Assembly (NCBI GenBank): GCA_947364235.1
Contig: CANARY010000001.1
Location: 1-64,000 of the forward strand
Length of the DNA: 64,000 bases
Direction of reading: 5' to 3'
Source of the DNA: an uncultured Candidatus Melainabacteria bacterium
GTDB lineage: Bacteria > Cyanobacteriota > Vampirovibrionia > Gastranaerophilales > Gastranaerophilaceae
The translations under genes were made by a program, and so were the position numbers. Below, piece by piece: positions 52,416 to 59,917 of this stretch. Numbering within the stretch: the stretch's first letter is position 1; each line of letters starts with the position of its first letter. The notes beneath the pieces are model-generated. The model was not told the DNA's origin. It worked only from the letters and a program-made list of their open reading frames with translations, and made no database searches.

Positions 52416-53816
52416 ATGACCACATCATTTGCAAATAACAGAAAAAAACAAACAGTGCCGGAAGATTTATCTCAGCTAATGCCTCAAAACATTGACGCAG
52501 AAGAAGCCATCTTAGGTGCAATTCTTGTTAGTCCTGCCTGCATGAACAAAGTTGTTGAACACTTAAGACCGGAATCATTCTACAAGCCGGCACACAGATA
52601 TGTTTATGAAGCAATGCTCCAGCTTTACAACGGAGAAGATAAAATCGATATAGTATCTGTATCTGATATACTTAACATTAACCAAAAACTTGAACTGGTT
52701 GGCGGGCGTGCATTTATAAATGATTTAAGCTACAAAACAATTACAACTTCAAACGTTGAATATTATTCAAAAATAGTTCAAGAAAAAGCAATTAAACGCT
52801 CTTTGATTAATGCCGGTTCAGAAATTGTTTCATCAGGTTACGATTTAAACCCTATAGAAGAATCTTTAGAGCTTGCAGAAAAGTTGATTTTCGACATTGC
52901 TTCTCAAAAAGCATCAAAATCTCTTGCACCAATTAAAGATTTGGTTTACGACACTTATGCAGAAATTGAAGAAAGATATAATAACAAAGGTCAGCTGACT
53001 GGTGTACCAACAAGTTTTTACGACTTAGATACAATGATGAACGGCTTGCAGCGTTCCGACTTAATTATCTTAGCAGCTCGCCCTGCAATGGGTAAAACAG
53101 CTTTTGCTTTGAACATTGCGCAAAATGTTGCTTTAAAAGCAAACACGCCCGTTGCAATATTTTCTTTAGAAATGTCAAAAAAACAGCTTGTTCAGCGTCT
53201 TTTATGTTCAGAAGCTGAAGTTGACACCCAGAGGCTTAAAACCGGAAATATGCAGGCAAAAGACTGGGAAAAGCTTGCTGTTGCAATGAGCAGCTACTCA
53301 GAAGCTCCTATTTACATTGATGACACAGCAGGCTGTACAATTACAGATTTAAGAGCAAAATGCCGCCGTCTTGCAATGGCAGAAAAAAATCTTGGGCTTA
53401 TTGTAATCGACTATTTGCAGCTGATTGAAGGCTCTGGACGTGAAGACCGTATGCAGCAGATTTCAAGCATTTCAAGAGGTTTAAAAATCCTTGCAAAAGA
53501 GCTTAATGTTCCGATTATCGCACTTTCACAGCTTTCACGTGCGGTAGAAAGCAGAACAGATAAACGACCAATGCTTTCAGATTTGAGAGAATCCGGCTCT
53601 ATTGAGCAAGACGCAGACATTGTTATGTTTATTTACCGTGATGAATATTACAAAAACGCCGGTGATGAAGAGGAACAAGCTGAAAAAGCTGCAAACAAAG
53701 GCGAAGCAGAAATTATTATCGCAAAACACAGAAACGGACCGGTTGGAACTGTTAAACTCCTATTCCAAGGAAGTATTACAAAGTTCAAAAACCCTATCAA
53801 AACGGATGTTTTCTAA
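52416..53816 (+). CDS. dnaB: Replicative DNA helicase DnaB
   Basis: 466 residues. The N-terminal domain contains LMPQNIDAEEAILGAILVSP. The RecA-like C-terminal domain has the P-loop ARPAMGKTAFALN near 220, GLIVIDYLQLI near 330, and the DnaB tail EIIIAKHRNGPVGTVKLLF. It unwinds DNA at the fork. A T-rich leader with GGGGATTTTT precedes the ATG. The start of mntP overlaps its stop. Confidence 0.96.
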   Translation: MTTSFANNRKKQTVPEDLSQLMPQNIDAEEAILGAILVSPACMNKVVEHLRPESFYKPAHRYVYEAMLQLYNGEDKIDIVSVSDILNINQKLELVGGRAFINDLSYKTITTSNVEYYSKIVQEKAIKRSLINAGSEIVSSGYDLNPIEESLELAEKLIFDIASQKASKSLAPIKDLVYDTYAEIEERYNNKGQLTGVPTSFYDLDTMMNGLQRSDLIILAARPAMGKTAFALNIAQNVALKANTPVAIFSLEMSKKQLVQRLLCSEAEVDTQRLKTGNMQAKDWEKLAVAMSSYSEAPIYIDDTAGCTITDLRAKCRRLAMAEKNLGLIVIDYLQLIEGSGREDRMQQISSISRGLKILAKELNVPIIALSQLSRAVESRTDKRPMLSDLRESGSIEQDADIVMFIYRDEYYKNAGDEEEQAEKAANKGEAEIIIAKHRNGPVGTVKLLFQGSITKFKNPIKTDVF

Positions 53817-54355
53817 TGTCTCATCTCGAAATTGCTTTACTCGCAATAGCTTTATCAATTGATGCCTGCATTGTCTCTTTTTCTTACGGGCTAGTATTTT
53901 CGCGCGAGCGTGTGAAAAATTCTATGCTTCTTGCTTCTTACACAGGTTTATTCCAAGCCGTCATGCCGGCTGCAGGATATTATCTAACCGGGATTATTAA
54001 ATCTTTTATTGAACCATTTGCTCCAATTATTGTTTTCGGGATATTTACTTATCTGGGAATTAAGTTCATAATAGAAGCATTTGAACCGGAAAAAAAGAAA
54101 AACCTCTGTTTAGATTTTAAATGCTTAATACTTGTAGGAATCGCAACAAGCATTGATGCATTCTCAGCAGGAATTTCGCTTTCTTTATTTGGAAACAGAA
54201 TTTTAAAACCTGCCCTGTTGATTGGAATTGTTACATTTATTAATTCTACCTTAGGTTTTTATCTTGGAGGCAAATTTAAACACTTACCAGCTAAAAGCTT
54301 GGAAATTATGTCTGGAGTATTGTTAATTATCTTAGGAATTAAAAGTTTGCTATAA
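53816..54355 (+). CDS. mntP: Manganese efflux pump MntP
   Basis: 179 residues, six membrane segments. It has the family repeat with acidic residues in membrane segments: LSIDACIVSFSYGL near the N-terminus and ATSIDAFSAGISLSLF near 115. Exports Mn2+. It overlaps dnaB by one base, so it is co-transcribed, though functionally unrelated. A terminator follows. Confidence 0.9.
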   Translation: MSHLEIALLAIALSIDACIVSFSYGLVFSRERVKNSMLLASYTGLFQAVMPAAGYYLTGIIKSFIEPFAPIIVFGIFTYLGIKFIIEAFEPEKKKNLCLDFKCLILVGIATSIDAFSAGISLSLFGNRILKPALLIGIVTFINSTLGFYLGGKFKHLPAKSLEIMSGVLLIILGIKSLL

Positions 54356-54357
54356 AA

Positions 54358-54382
54358 AAAACGGCATCTCTGCCGTTTTTTA
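54358..54382. terminator. Bidirectional terminator between mntP and tRNA-Leu
   Basis: AAAACGGCA (54358-54366) pairs with TGCCGTTTT (54371-54379) around TCTC, flanked by A and T runs on both sides. Confidence 0.85.
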
Positions 54383-54387
54383 AGATT

Positions 54388-54474
54388 TGCTCCAGGCCAG
54401 ACTTGAACTGGCACCGAGGGTGAACCCCGATTGGATTTTAAGTCCAACGCGTCTACCGATTCCGCCACTGGAGC
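54388..54474 (-). tRNA. tRNA-Leu (TAA)
   Basis: Minus-strand, class II tRNA of 87 bases with a long variable arm. Acceptor GCTCCAG with CTGGAGC. Anticodon stem TTGGA/TCCAA around CTTAAAA, anticodon UAA. CCA is not encoded. Confidence 0.95.
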
Positions 54475-54625
54475 ATGAATTGTTCTTCTGCAGCTTTACT
54501 CTTATAAACCTGACATTAGCTGTTTTGTTTAGCAGAGAACTGCTGGAGTACACTATTAACTTTTCAACAAATCAATAATAATATAAAAATTTTTATAAGT
54601 CAAATACAGGAAATTATAAACAATA

Positions 54626-54659
54626 ATAAAAAAGAGAAGCCAAAGGCTTCTCTTTTTTG
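54626..54659. terminator. Strong terminator after the YtxH gene
   Basis: AAAAAGAGAAGCC pairs with GGCTTCTCTTTTT around AAA, flanked by A and T runs. It serves the minus-strand operon ending at 54665. The 150 bases between it and tRNA-Leu hold nothing I recognise. Confidence 0.85.
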
Positions 54660-54664
54660 TTAGC

Positions 54665-54934
54665 TTACGCTTCTAATTCATCTTTTTGTTTGCTAAGCAT
54701 ATCCTGAATCTTACCCATAATCTCTTCGCTTTTTTCTTGAACATCTGAAACGATGTTATCAGCTCTTCTCTGAATATCTTTTACAGACTCATCTGTTTTT
54801 CTTGCGATATCAGAAGCCATATCACCAAGCATTTCTCTTGTTTCTGCGCCTGATTTTGGAGCAAGCAGAATACCTGCAACAGCACCGATAGCTGCGCCTA
54901 CTGCAAACCCTGTTAAAAATTTTGTTACTGACAT
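54665..54934 (-). CDS. YtxH-domain protein 1
   Basis: 89 residues. N-terminal hydrophobic GFAVGAAIGAVAGILLAPKS with the YtxH motif LAPKSGAETRE, then an amphipathic helix with QRRADNIVSDVQEKSEEIMG. Small membrane-associated envelope/stress protein family. GAAGGAGAAAAT precedes the ATG. Last gene of a four-gene run of alternating DUF948-like and YtxH genes. Confidence 0.82.
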   Translation of the reverse strand: MSVTKFLTGFAVGAAIGAVAGILLAPKSGAETREMLGDMASDIARKTDESVKDIQRRADNIVSDVQEKSEEIMGKIQDMLSKQKDELEA

Positions 54935-54996
54935 ATTATTTTCTCCTTCAAATGTAGTTTAACTTTTTCTGTAAATTTTCATATTCGACAGATGAT

Positions 54997-55365
54997 TTAC
55001 TTCTTTTTATTAAAGAATTTAAACGCAGAACAAAGCCCGCTTGCAAAACCTTTTGTAACTGTTCCTGTTACAGAAGAAAGTCTGCCTAAAATACGAAGAG
55101 GAGAATTTTTAATCATGTCTTTAACTTTGGTTACCCCTTCGTCTGCTTTAATAATAATTCCGCTTACAATTTCAACTGATTTGTTAATATTTTTCAATGT
55201 CGGGACAAGCTCTGTCTTAATAATTGTTGCTGTTTCATCAACATTCTGCGCAAGTTTTGATAAATCAAACAAAACTTTAATTAACATTGCACCGACAAGA
55301 ATTACAATAACTCCTGTTGAATACGCAAGAAAAGTTAAACTTGTATATAATTGTGCTGTTTCCAT
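54997..55365 (-). CDS. DUF948-like membrane protein 1
   Basis: 122 residues. One N-terminal membrane segment (AYSTGVIVILVGAMLIKVLF) is followed by a coiled coil with TATIIKTELVPTLKNINKSV, the DUF948 layout. GGGGAGAAACCGA precedes the ATG. It starts 12 bases after a YtxH gene stop. Confidence 0.72.
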   Translation of the reverse strand: METAQLYTSLTFLAYSTGVIVILVGAMLIKVLFDLSKLAQNVDETATIIKTELVPTLKNINKSVEIVSGIIIKADEGVTKVKDMIKNSPLRILGRLSSVTGTVTKGFASGLCSAFKFFNKKK

Positions 55366-55377
55366 TCGGTTTCTCCC

Positions 55378-55689
55378 CTAAAAATCGTAATCTGACAAGT
55401 CTTCAAGCTCTTTAGCTTTTCTCATTTTTTTTGACTTAATCATGTTAGAAAACTTCTTGTACTGCTTTTCAAGTTTGTATTTCAACAAATCAATAGAATC
55501 CATTGCTTGCTTTTTTGCTTCTTTAACAGCAGGAGAATGTTTTTCTGCTAAATCACAAACCGTTTCTTTAACTTTTTCTCTCATCTCTGAACCGGGACGC
55601 GGAGCAAAAAGTATTCCTGCAGCCAAACCGCCTATAACCCCTGCAAGAAGCCCCATTCCAAACCCAAATGAAGATTTATCTTTACTCAT
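55378..55689 (-). CDS. YtxH-domain protein 2
   Basis: 103 residues with GMGLLAGVIGGLAAGILFAP and the RPGSEMREKVKE signature. It parallels YtxH 1 at 54665 but with a longer basic helical tail. GAGGTACATT precedes the ATG. Confidence 0.82.
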   Translation of the reverse strand: MSKDKSSFGFGMGLLAGVIGGLAAGILFAPRPGSEMREKVKETVCDLAEKHSPAVKEAKKQAMDSIDLLKYKLEKQYKKFSNMIKSKKMRKAKELEDLSDYDF

Positions 55690-55720
55690 AATGTACCTCT
55701 TTTCACTTTATATTGATTTA

Positions 55721-56092
55721 TTATATCATATTATTTACAAACGATAAACCCTTTGAAACTGCGCTCAAAAACTTTGATTTTCTAAATTTTTTCAACACTG
55801 TCTTATTAATACCCCAAAAGAAAAATAATGAAATTAGACTCTCAAGCTTTTTCAGGAGTAATCTTGCTCCAAAAGTTTTAATACTATCAACCCACATAGG
55901 AGTCAGCTCTGCCATCTGCTCAGAAATTCCGCGTACAAGCTTCGAAATATCTTTAATCTTCGGCTTAGCTTCATCCAAAAATACATCAGCCTGCTTTATA
56001 GACTTATCAAGCTTCAAAAGCCCGATAATAATCGCGCTGAGAATAACAATCTGCGAAACAAAAACTATTACTGTAAATATTGTAAATATCAT
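55721..56092 (-). CDS. DUF948-like membrane protein 2
   Basis: 123 residues. The N-terminal membrane helix IFTVIVFVSQIVILSAIIIG is followed by KPKIKDISKLVRGISEQMAE coiled coil. Similar in layout to the protein at 54997, so the cluster is a duplicated DUF948-YtxH pair. It is the first gene of the run, divergent from murT. Confidence 0.68.
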   Translation of the reverse strand: MIFTIFTVIVFVSQIVILSAIIIGLLKLDKSIKQADVFLDEAKPKIKDISKLVRGISEQMAELTPMWVDSIKTFGARLLLKKLESLISLFFFWGINKTVLKKFRKSKFLSAVSKGLSFVNNMI

Positions 56093-56174
56093 TTTTTCCC
56101 ATTCGTATTTGTATTATTATATGATTATATTTTATAATATAGTAAAAAGAAATACACTTGGAGGATTATTTCTG

Positions 56175-57488
56175 TTGAACAAACCGGCTTTTTATTTTTC
56201 ACTTATAACCGCTAAATCAGCTTATACGCTTTTAAGAGCCACTAAACTTTCCTCCGGTACTTCAATAATCGGCAGAATTGTTCTTAAGCTCTGCCCAGAT
56301 TTTTTAAACGAATGCAATAAATACATCAAAACAAAAATTAATGTTACCGGAACAAACGGTAAAACAACAACTTCAGGTCTTATATCACACCTAATCAAAG
56401 AAAGCGGACACTCTGTTATTAATAACGCAATGGGCGCAAATATGCTCACAGGAGTTGTTAACGCTCTTTCTGTTTCGCTAAACCCTTTTAAAGGAGCAGA
56501 CTTCTCCGTTATTGAATCAGACGAAGCTTATCTTTCAAAGATTTACGAAAAGCTTGACGCAGATTACCTTATTGCAACAAACCTCTTCCGCGACCAGCTG
56601 GACAGATACGGAGAACTCGCTACTACAAAAAAGCTCATTCAAGACGGTATCAATAAAAGACCCAGCTTAACCCTTCTTCTTAACGCCGATGACCCGCTTG
56701 TGGCAAGCTTCGAAGGACAGAATAAAATCTTCTACGGGGTAGAAAATGTTTACTATTCAGACGAAAGCTTAAAATCAAAATCCCATATTGAAGAAGCATT
56801 CAGCTGTCCTTGCGGAAAATCGCTCAAATATGAAAAAAAGTTTTTCGCACAGCAAGGACATTATTACTGCGATTGCGGCTTCAGGAGACCTGAACCAAAA
56901 TACAAAGCAGATGTTACTTTATACAAAGATTATTCAATTTTGAAAATCAACGGAATTAATTACGAAATCCCGCTTGTCGGCTTGTTTAATGCTTATAACG
57001 CGCTCGCTGCTATCGCGCTCGCGCTCGAACTTGGCATTAAAGACATTGAAAAAAACCTGAACTCTTTCAAAGTTGCTTTCGGAAGAAGCGAAACCAAATA
57101 CTTAAACGGCAAACGAGCTCTTATTCAACTTATAAAAAATCCGATTGGCGCAAACGAAGTTCTAAAAACAGTTGATAAAAACTCAAACATTTTGATTATC
57201 ATAAACGATAACTACGCAGACGGACGAGATGTTTCATGGCTCTGGGATGCAAATTTTGAAGAGCTAAAGGGAAATAAATACGAAATCGCAGTATCCGGAA
57301 TCAGAGCAAATGACATGGCTTTGAGACTTAAATATGCAGGAATTGAAAAAATTAAAATCATACCTGATATTAAAAAAGCAGTGGAATATATCGGAAAAAA
57401 TGCAGAAAATAATATTACAATACTGCCTACGTATACGGCACTATTAAAAATAAACAAACTAAAGGAGCTACACAGAGAATGTTATTAG
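56175..57488 (+). CDS. murT: Lipid II isoglutaminyl synthase subunit MurT
   Basis: About 437 residues, the usual MurT length. Mur-ligase P-loop VTGTNGKTTTSGLI near 61. A zinc-ribbon insertion with CPCGKSLKYEK and YYCDCGFRRP lies near 213-240. The C-terminal DUF1727 domain is present. It amidates peptidoglycan D-Glu together with the glutaminase GatD, whose gene normally follows; here pdxJ follows. I choose TTG at 56175, with GGAGG ten bases upstream. The frame stays open upstream to 55713, but that part overlaps another gene. Confidence 0.85.
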   Translation: MNKPAFYFSLITAKSAYTLLRATKLSSGTSIIGRIVLKLCPDFLNECNKYIKTKINVTGTNGKTTTSGLISHLIKESGHSVINNAMGANMLTGVVNALSVSLNPFKGADFSVIESDEAYLSKIYEKLDADYLIATNLFRDQLDRYGELATTKKLIQDGINKRPSLTLLLNADDPLVASFEGQNKIFYGVENVYYSDESLKSKSHIEEAFSCPCGKSLKYEKKFFAQQGHYYCDCGFRRPEPKYKADVTLYKDYSILKINGINYEIPLVGLFNAYNALAAIALALELGIKDIEKNLNSFKVAFGRSETKYLNGKRALIQLIKNPIGANEVLKTVDKNSNILIIINDNYADGRDVSWLWDANFEELKGNKYEIAVSGIRANDMALRLKYAGIEKIKIIPDIKKAVEYIGKNAENNITILPTYTALLKINKLKELHRECY

Positions 57489-58210
57489 GCGTAAATATAG
57501 ATCACATAGCAACACTTAGAAACGCACGCGGCGGATTTGAACCGGATGTTTTGACCGCAGTAAGAATTTGCAAAGAATGCAAAGTTGCTTCAATCACAAC
57601 ACATCTAAGAGAAGACAGACGGCACATCAAAGACGCTGATGTTGAAGCAATCAGAATGCTTCCAAGAGTCCGCTTAAACTTAGAAATGGCAATGACAGAC
57701 GAAATGCAGGAATTTGCACTAAGGATAAGACCGCACGCAATTTGCCTTGTTCCAGAAAAAAGGCAGGAACTTACAACTGAAGGCGGACTTGATGTTGCAG
57801 GACAGCTTAGTCGAGCAAAAGAATTTGTAAAACCGCTTTTAGAAAAAAATATTGAGGTAAGTTTCTTTATCGATCCTGATATTCAGCAGATTAACGCCGT
57901 TTCAAAAACAGGCGCTCCATTCATTGAACTCCATACCGGCAAATACTCAGAAGCTTTCGGAACTGAAGATGAAGAAAAAGCGTTTCAAGATTTGAAAGGC
58001 GCAGCGATTTTTGCACAAAATTTCGGGCTGAAAGTTAATGCAGGACACGGCTTAAATTATCAAAACGTGAAAAGAATGCACGAAATTCCGCATCTTGTTG
58101 AATTAAATATCGGACATTCAATAATCGCGCGTTCTGTGTTTGTAGGACTCGAACAAGCAGTCAAAGAAATGAAAGCTCTTTGCGAGGGTGCTACGCACGT
58201 AGACAAATAA
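57479..58210 (+). CDS. pdxJ: Pyridoxine 5'-phosphate synthase
   Basis: 243 residues, TIM barrel with the typical start LLGVNIDHIATLRNARGG, HLREDRRHI, and the end HEIPHLVELNIGHSIIARSV. It joins 1-deoxyxylulose phosphate and amino-acetone phosphate to make vitamin B6. It overlaps murT by 10 bases. The last codons (GGTGCTACGCACGTAGACAAA) take part in a tandem duplication that extends downstream. Confidence 0.95.
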   Translation: MLLGVNIDHIATLRNARGGFEPDVLTAVRICKECKVASITTHLREDRRHIKDADVEAIRMLPRVRLNLEMAMTDEMQEFALRIRPHAICLVPEKRQELTTEGGLDVAGQLSRAKEFVKPLLEKNIEVSFFIDPDIQQINAVSKTGAPFIELHTGKYSEAFGTEDEEKAFQDLKGAAIFAQNFGLKVNAGHGLNYQNVKRMHEIPHLVELNIGHSIIARSVFVGLEQAVKEMKALCEGATHVDK

Positions 58211-58367
58211 CAACTCCAAGCCATCCTCAAAGAAAGGACTACTAATGAAATCTAAAGAAGTGCTACGCACGTAGACAAATGGTCGGATGGCAAACATCAC
58301 ACTACAAATTAGAATAACAACGCCAAGCCATCCTCAAAGAAAGGACTACTAATGAAATCTAAAGAAG
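58188..58367. repeat. Tandem duplication from the pdxJ end into the next gene's start
   Basis: GTGCTACGCACGTAGACAAA occurs at 58188-58207 and again at 58260-58279. The 55-base block containing CCAAGCCATCCTCAAAG, AAAGGACTACTA, and ATGAAATCTAAAGAAG occurs at 58206-58260 and 58313-58367 with one change. The second unit contains about 34 extra bases. The first copy gives only a nine-codon dead ORF (MKSKEVLRT), so the gene at 58352 starts from the second copy. Confidence 0.85.
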
Positions 58368-58666
58368 AAGTTATAAAAGAAATGCAATTGGTTGTTGAGC
58401 AAATGCGGCTTGACGACATTGAAGAAAATCCTGATTGCGAAAACGAATTTTTTACCTGCAATGCCTGCGGAGAAACAAAATCGCTTGCCGGTTCAGTTCA
58501 ATACGGTGCTTATAGACTTTGTAACGATTGCGTTTTGTATGCAGAAGTCGGATTTGAACTCGGTCAAATCAAAACAATTGACGATTTAATCGACGCTATG
58601 GAAGACAGACGCCTAGAAGCTGACTGCGAATTTCTTAAACAAGAACAAAAAAGACTTGAAAATTAA
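58352..58666 (+). CDS. Small zinc-ribbon protein
   Basis: 104 residues. FTCNACGETK and YRLCNDCVLYAE form a CxxC-x(n)-CxxC zinc site near residues 28-58. Helices flank it on both sides. AAAGGACTACTA precedes the ATG and is duplicated 108 bases upstream. Probably a small DNA/RNA-associated or structural protein; family unknown. Confidence 0.65.
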   Translation: MKSKEEVIKEMQLVVEQMRLDDIEENPDCENEFFTCNACGETKSLAGSVQYGAYRLCNDCVLYAEVGFELGQIKTIDDLIDAMEDRRLEADCEFLKQEQKRLEN

Positions 58667-58884
58667 CGCTTTATACAAAAATATTTGCCTAAAATATTAG
58701 TCGTTTCAAACAATTTTTTAGCGGCTGATTTTTCATCACGCAGTAAAATTGTTAACAGATAATTTACCGGATAGTTATCATAATTTCTTTCTTCTAAAAC
58801 ACGCAGCAAAACCCTAATTGTTGCACAGCAGTTAAAACAATCATTTTGTATCCTGTATATTTTTTTTATTTTTTTATAACTCAT
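58663..58884 (-). CDS. Small hypothetical protein A
   Basis: About 73 residues from ATG 58884; a TTG at 58899 would add five and overlap the upstream stop. Cysteine-containing segment NDCFNCCATIRVLLRVLEER near the start, then helical and basic. Translation is probably coupled to the gene ending at 58893. Converges with the zinc-ribbon gene (four-base overlap). Confidence 0.5.
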   Translation of the reverse strand: MSYKKIKKIYRIQNDCFNCCATIRVLLRVLEERNYDNYPVNYLLTILLRDEKSAAKKLFETTNILGKYFCIKR

Positions 58885-58892
58885 AATTCTAC

Positions 58893-59099
58893 TCACCAAT
58901 TACTCAAAGTATTTTTACACACACAATTATTGTTAAAGATTTTTTTTACCGATTTTTGAATAAGACATAAAAGTGCAACATCGTCATTCGCTATCTCCAT
59001 AATATCAATCAAAGCATCCACCACAGCAATCATTTCTAATAAATCCCCATTTGCAGAAGTCAAAATATTAAGTAATTTATTACAAGTTTCTTCGTTCAT
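58893..59099 (-). CDS. Small hypothetical protein B
   Basis: About 68 residues starting MNEETCNKLLNILTSA. I choose ATG 59099 because AGGAGGTTTT lies directly upstream. The longer frame to 59186 has no such signal. Acidic and helical, with Cys residues near both ends. Divergent from the HTH gene at 59232; possibly a two-gene unit with protein A under that regulator. Confidence 0.55.
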   Translation of the reverse strand: MNEETCNKLLNILTSANGDLLEMIAVVDALIDIMEIANDDVALLCLIQKSVKKIFNNNCVCKNTLSNW

Positions 59100-59231
59100 A
59101 AAACCTCCTTTTACAAATTTTACCTTTTTCGGCAACTTTTTACTTTTAACTGCAAATATTGTATATCTTTTTGCATTTTTTGTCAACTTTTTACCAAAAT
59201 TGTATAATTATAGCTAATAAAGGAAAAATTT

Positions 59232-59435
59232 ATGGGTATTAGAGAAGATATAAAAATGCTGCTGGCAAAACGAGCAATGACAATGACAGAACTTGCAACG
59301 CAATTGTCAACAGATGAAGAAAAAGTTACTGTACAGAGCATATCGAAAAAACTTTCTAAAAAGACTATCAAATTTGAAGAAGTCAGAAAAATTCTGGATG
59401 TTCTTGGCTACGAAATAGAATACAAAGAAAAATAG
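59232..59435 (+). CDS. Small HTH protein (XRE/phage-repressor-like)
   Basis: 67 residues: IREDIKMLLAKRAMTMTELA then TVQSISKKLSKKTIKFEEV. This is a helix-turn-helix of the Cro/CI type with an extra loop between helices. Probably binds DNA in the 130-base space shared with proteins A and B on the other strand. AAAGGAAAAATTT precedes the ATG. Confidence 0.65.
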   Translation: MGIREDIKMLLAKRAMTMTELATQLSTDEEKVTVQSISKKLSKKTIKFEEVRKILDVLGYEIEYKEK

Positions 59436-59461
59436 TTTGTTTTCGTATCTTTAGATGATTT

Positions 59462-59489
59462 TTTACTCCGGAAAATATATTAATATAAA
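59462..59489 (+). promoter_or_regulatory. Promoter of micropeptide RNA locus 2
   Basis: TTTACT (59462-59467), 16 bases, TATAAA (59484-59489). Start near 59496, about 7 bases before the 5' arm, the same offset as at locus 1. Confidence 0.5.
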
Positions 59490-59495
59490 TCCATT

Positions 59496-59751
59496 AACAA
59501 TTAAAATATGCAATCGGGCACTCCCGGATTCTTTACTTTCTAAGCACAGACTGAAAATCGGACAATACTTAGAGAAAGGAGGATTTGCATATGATTATAG
59601 AATTAATGCTAATCTTATTTATTTTGCAGCAATGCAAATACAAAGAACTAGCACTAATGATAATCACAGTGCTAGTTTTATTCCAATAAAACTACCGGGA
59701 GTTAAAATTTAGGTTAATGACTAGTTAACCTAATGCCCGATTGCATATTTT
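59496..59751 (+). ncRNA. Structured mRNA locus 2: 18-bp closing arms around a hydrophobic micro-ORF
   Basis: AAAATATGCAATCGGGCA (59503-59520) and its exact reverse complement (59734-59751) close the locus. A second stem, CTCCCGG (59521-59527) with CCGGGAG (59695-59701), stacks inside it. Hairpins follow: AGGTTAA/TTAACCT (59711-59731) before the 3' arm, and AACTAGCACT/AGTGCTAGTT (59646-59677) in the ORF. CTTTCTAAG upstream can pair with CTTAGAGAAAG overlapping the ribosome-binding site. The 3' arm runs into T5. The architecture parallels locus 1 at 43624. Confidence 0.65.
59591..59689 (+). CDS. Micropeptide 2, hydrophobic, type I toxin-like
   Basis: 32 residues: MIIELMLILFILQQCKYKEL followed by ALMIITVLVLFQ. 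Two hydrophobic stretches are joined by a basic turn. The second half (KELALMIITV) resembles the core of micropeptide 1. AAAGGAGG lies eight bases before the ATG. The ORF is enclosed by the long complementary arms of the RNA at 59496-59751. A longer ORF in another frame over this region (59455-59712) has no matching signals. Confidence 0.6.
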   Translation: MIIELMLILFILQQCKYKELALMIITVLVLFQ

Positions 59752-59803
59752 TATTATAAACGATTTCCGGCATTTTGCAAGTGTACATTATTCATAGCCG
59801 GCA

Positions 59804-59888
59804 AAAACCTGCCGGTTTACATCCCCCCTTTTATAACATTCTTACCGGTCGGGATAAAACCTACCGGTTTACACTTACCCCCTTTTAC
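59804..59888. repeat. Tandem palindromic motifs upstream of the histidine kinase
   Basis: AAAACCTGCCGGTTTACA (from 59804) and AAAACCTACCGGTTTACA (from 59856) are each nearly palindromic around CCGG. Each is followed by a C-run and TTTTA. A half site CTTACCGGT lies between (59841). Spacing of 52 bases is about five helical turns. Likely binding sites of a dimeric regulator. Confidence 0.5.
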
Positions 59889-59911
59889 ATTTACCCCTTT
59901 TCTGCTATCAT
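59884..59911 (+). promoter_or_regulatory. Promoter giving a leaderless histidine-kinase mRNA
   Basis: TTTACA (59884-59889), 16 bases, TATCAT (59906-59911) with extended TG (TGCTATCAT). Start about 59918, at the ATG itself. No Shine-Dalgarno is visible. Confidence 0.55.
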
Positions 59912-59917
59912 GTTTAT

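Noticed and set aside
52223-52423. Minus-strand 66-codon ORF before dnaB
   Set aside because: No ribosome-binding site, and it covers the dnaB leader. If a minus-strand RNA exists here it is more likely noncoding.
52416-53816. Replication origin next to dnaB
   Set aside because: No dnaA gene, DnaA-box cluster or origin-like AT-rich unwinding array was seen; dnaB alone does not mark an origin.
55713-56174. Upstream extension of the murT frame
   Set aside because: It overlaps a DUF948-like gene on the other strand and lacks Mur-ligase similarity. The GGAGG before TTG at 56175 marks the real start.
59455-59712. 85-codon ORF over micropeptide locus 2
   Set aside because: It starts at an ATG without a ribosome-binding site and runs through both hairpins. 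The short ORF at 59591 has the proper signal in another frame.
59503-59751. Locus 2 as a MITE or insertion element with terminal inverted repeats
   Set aside because: No target-site duplication is visible, and locus 1 has a different arm sequence with the same layout. RNA structure is the better reading, but this is not excluded.
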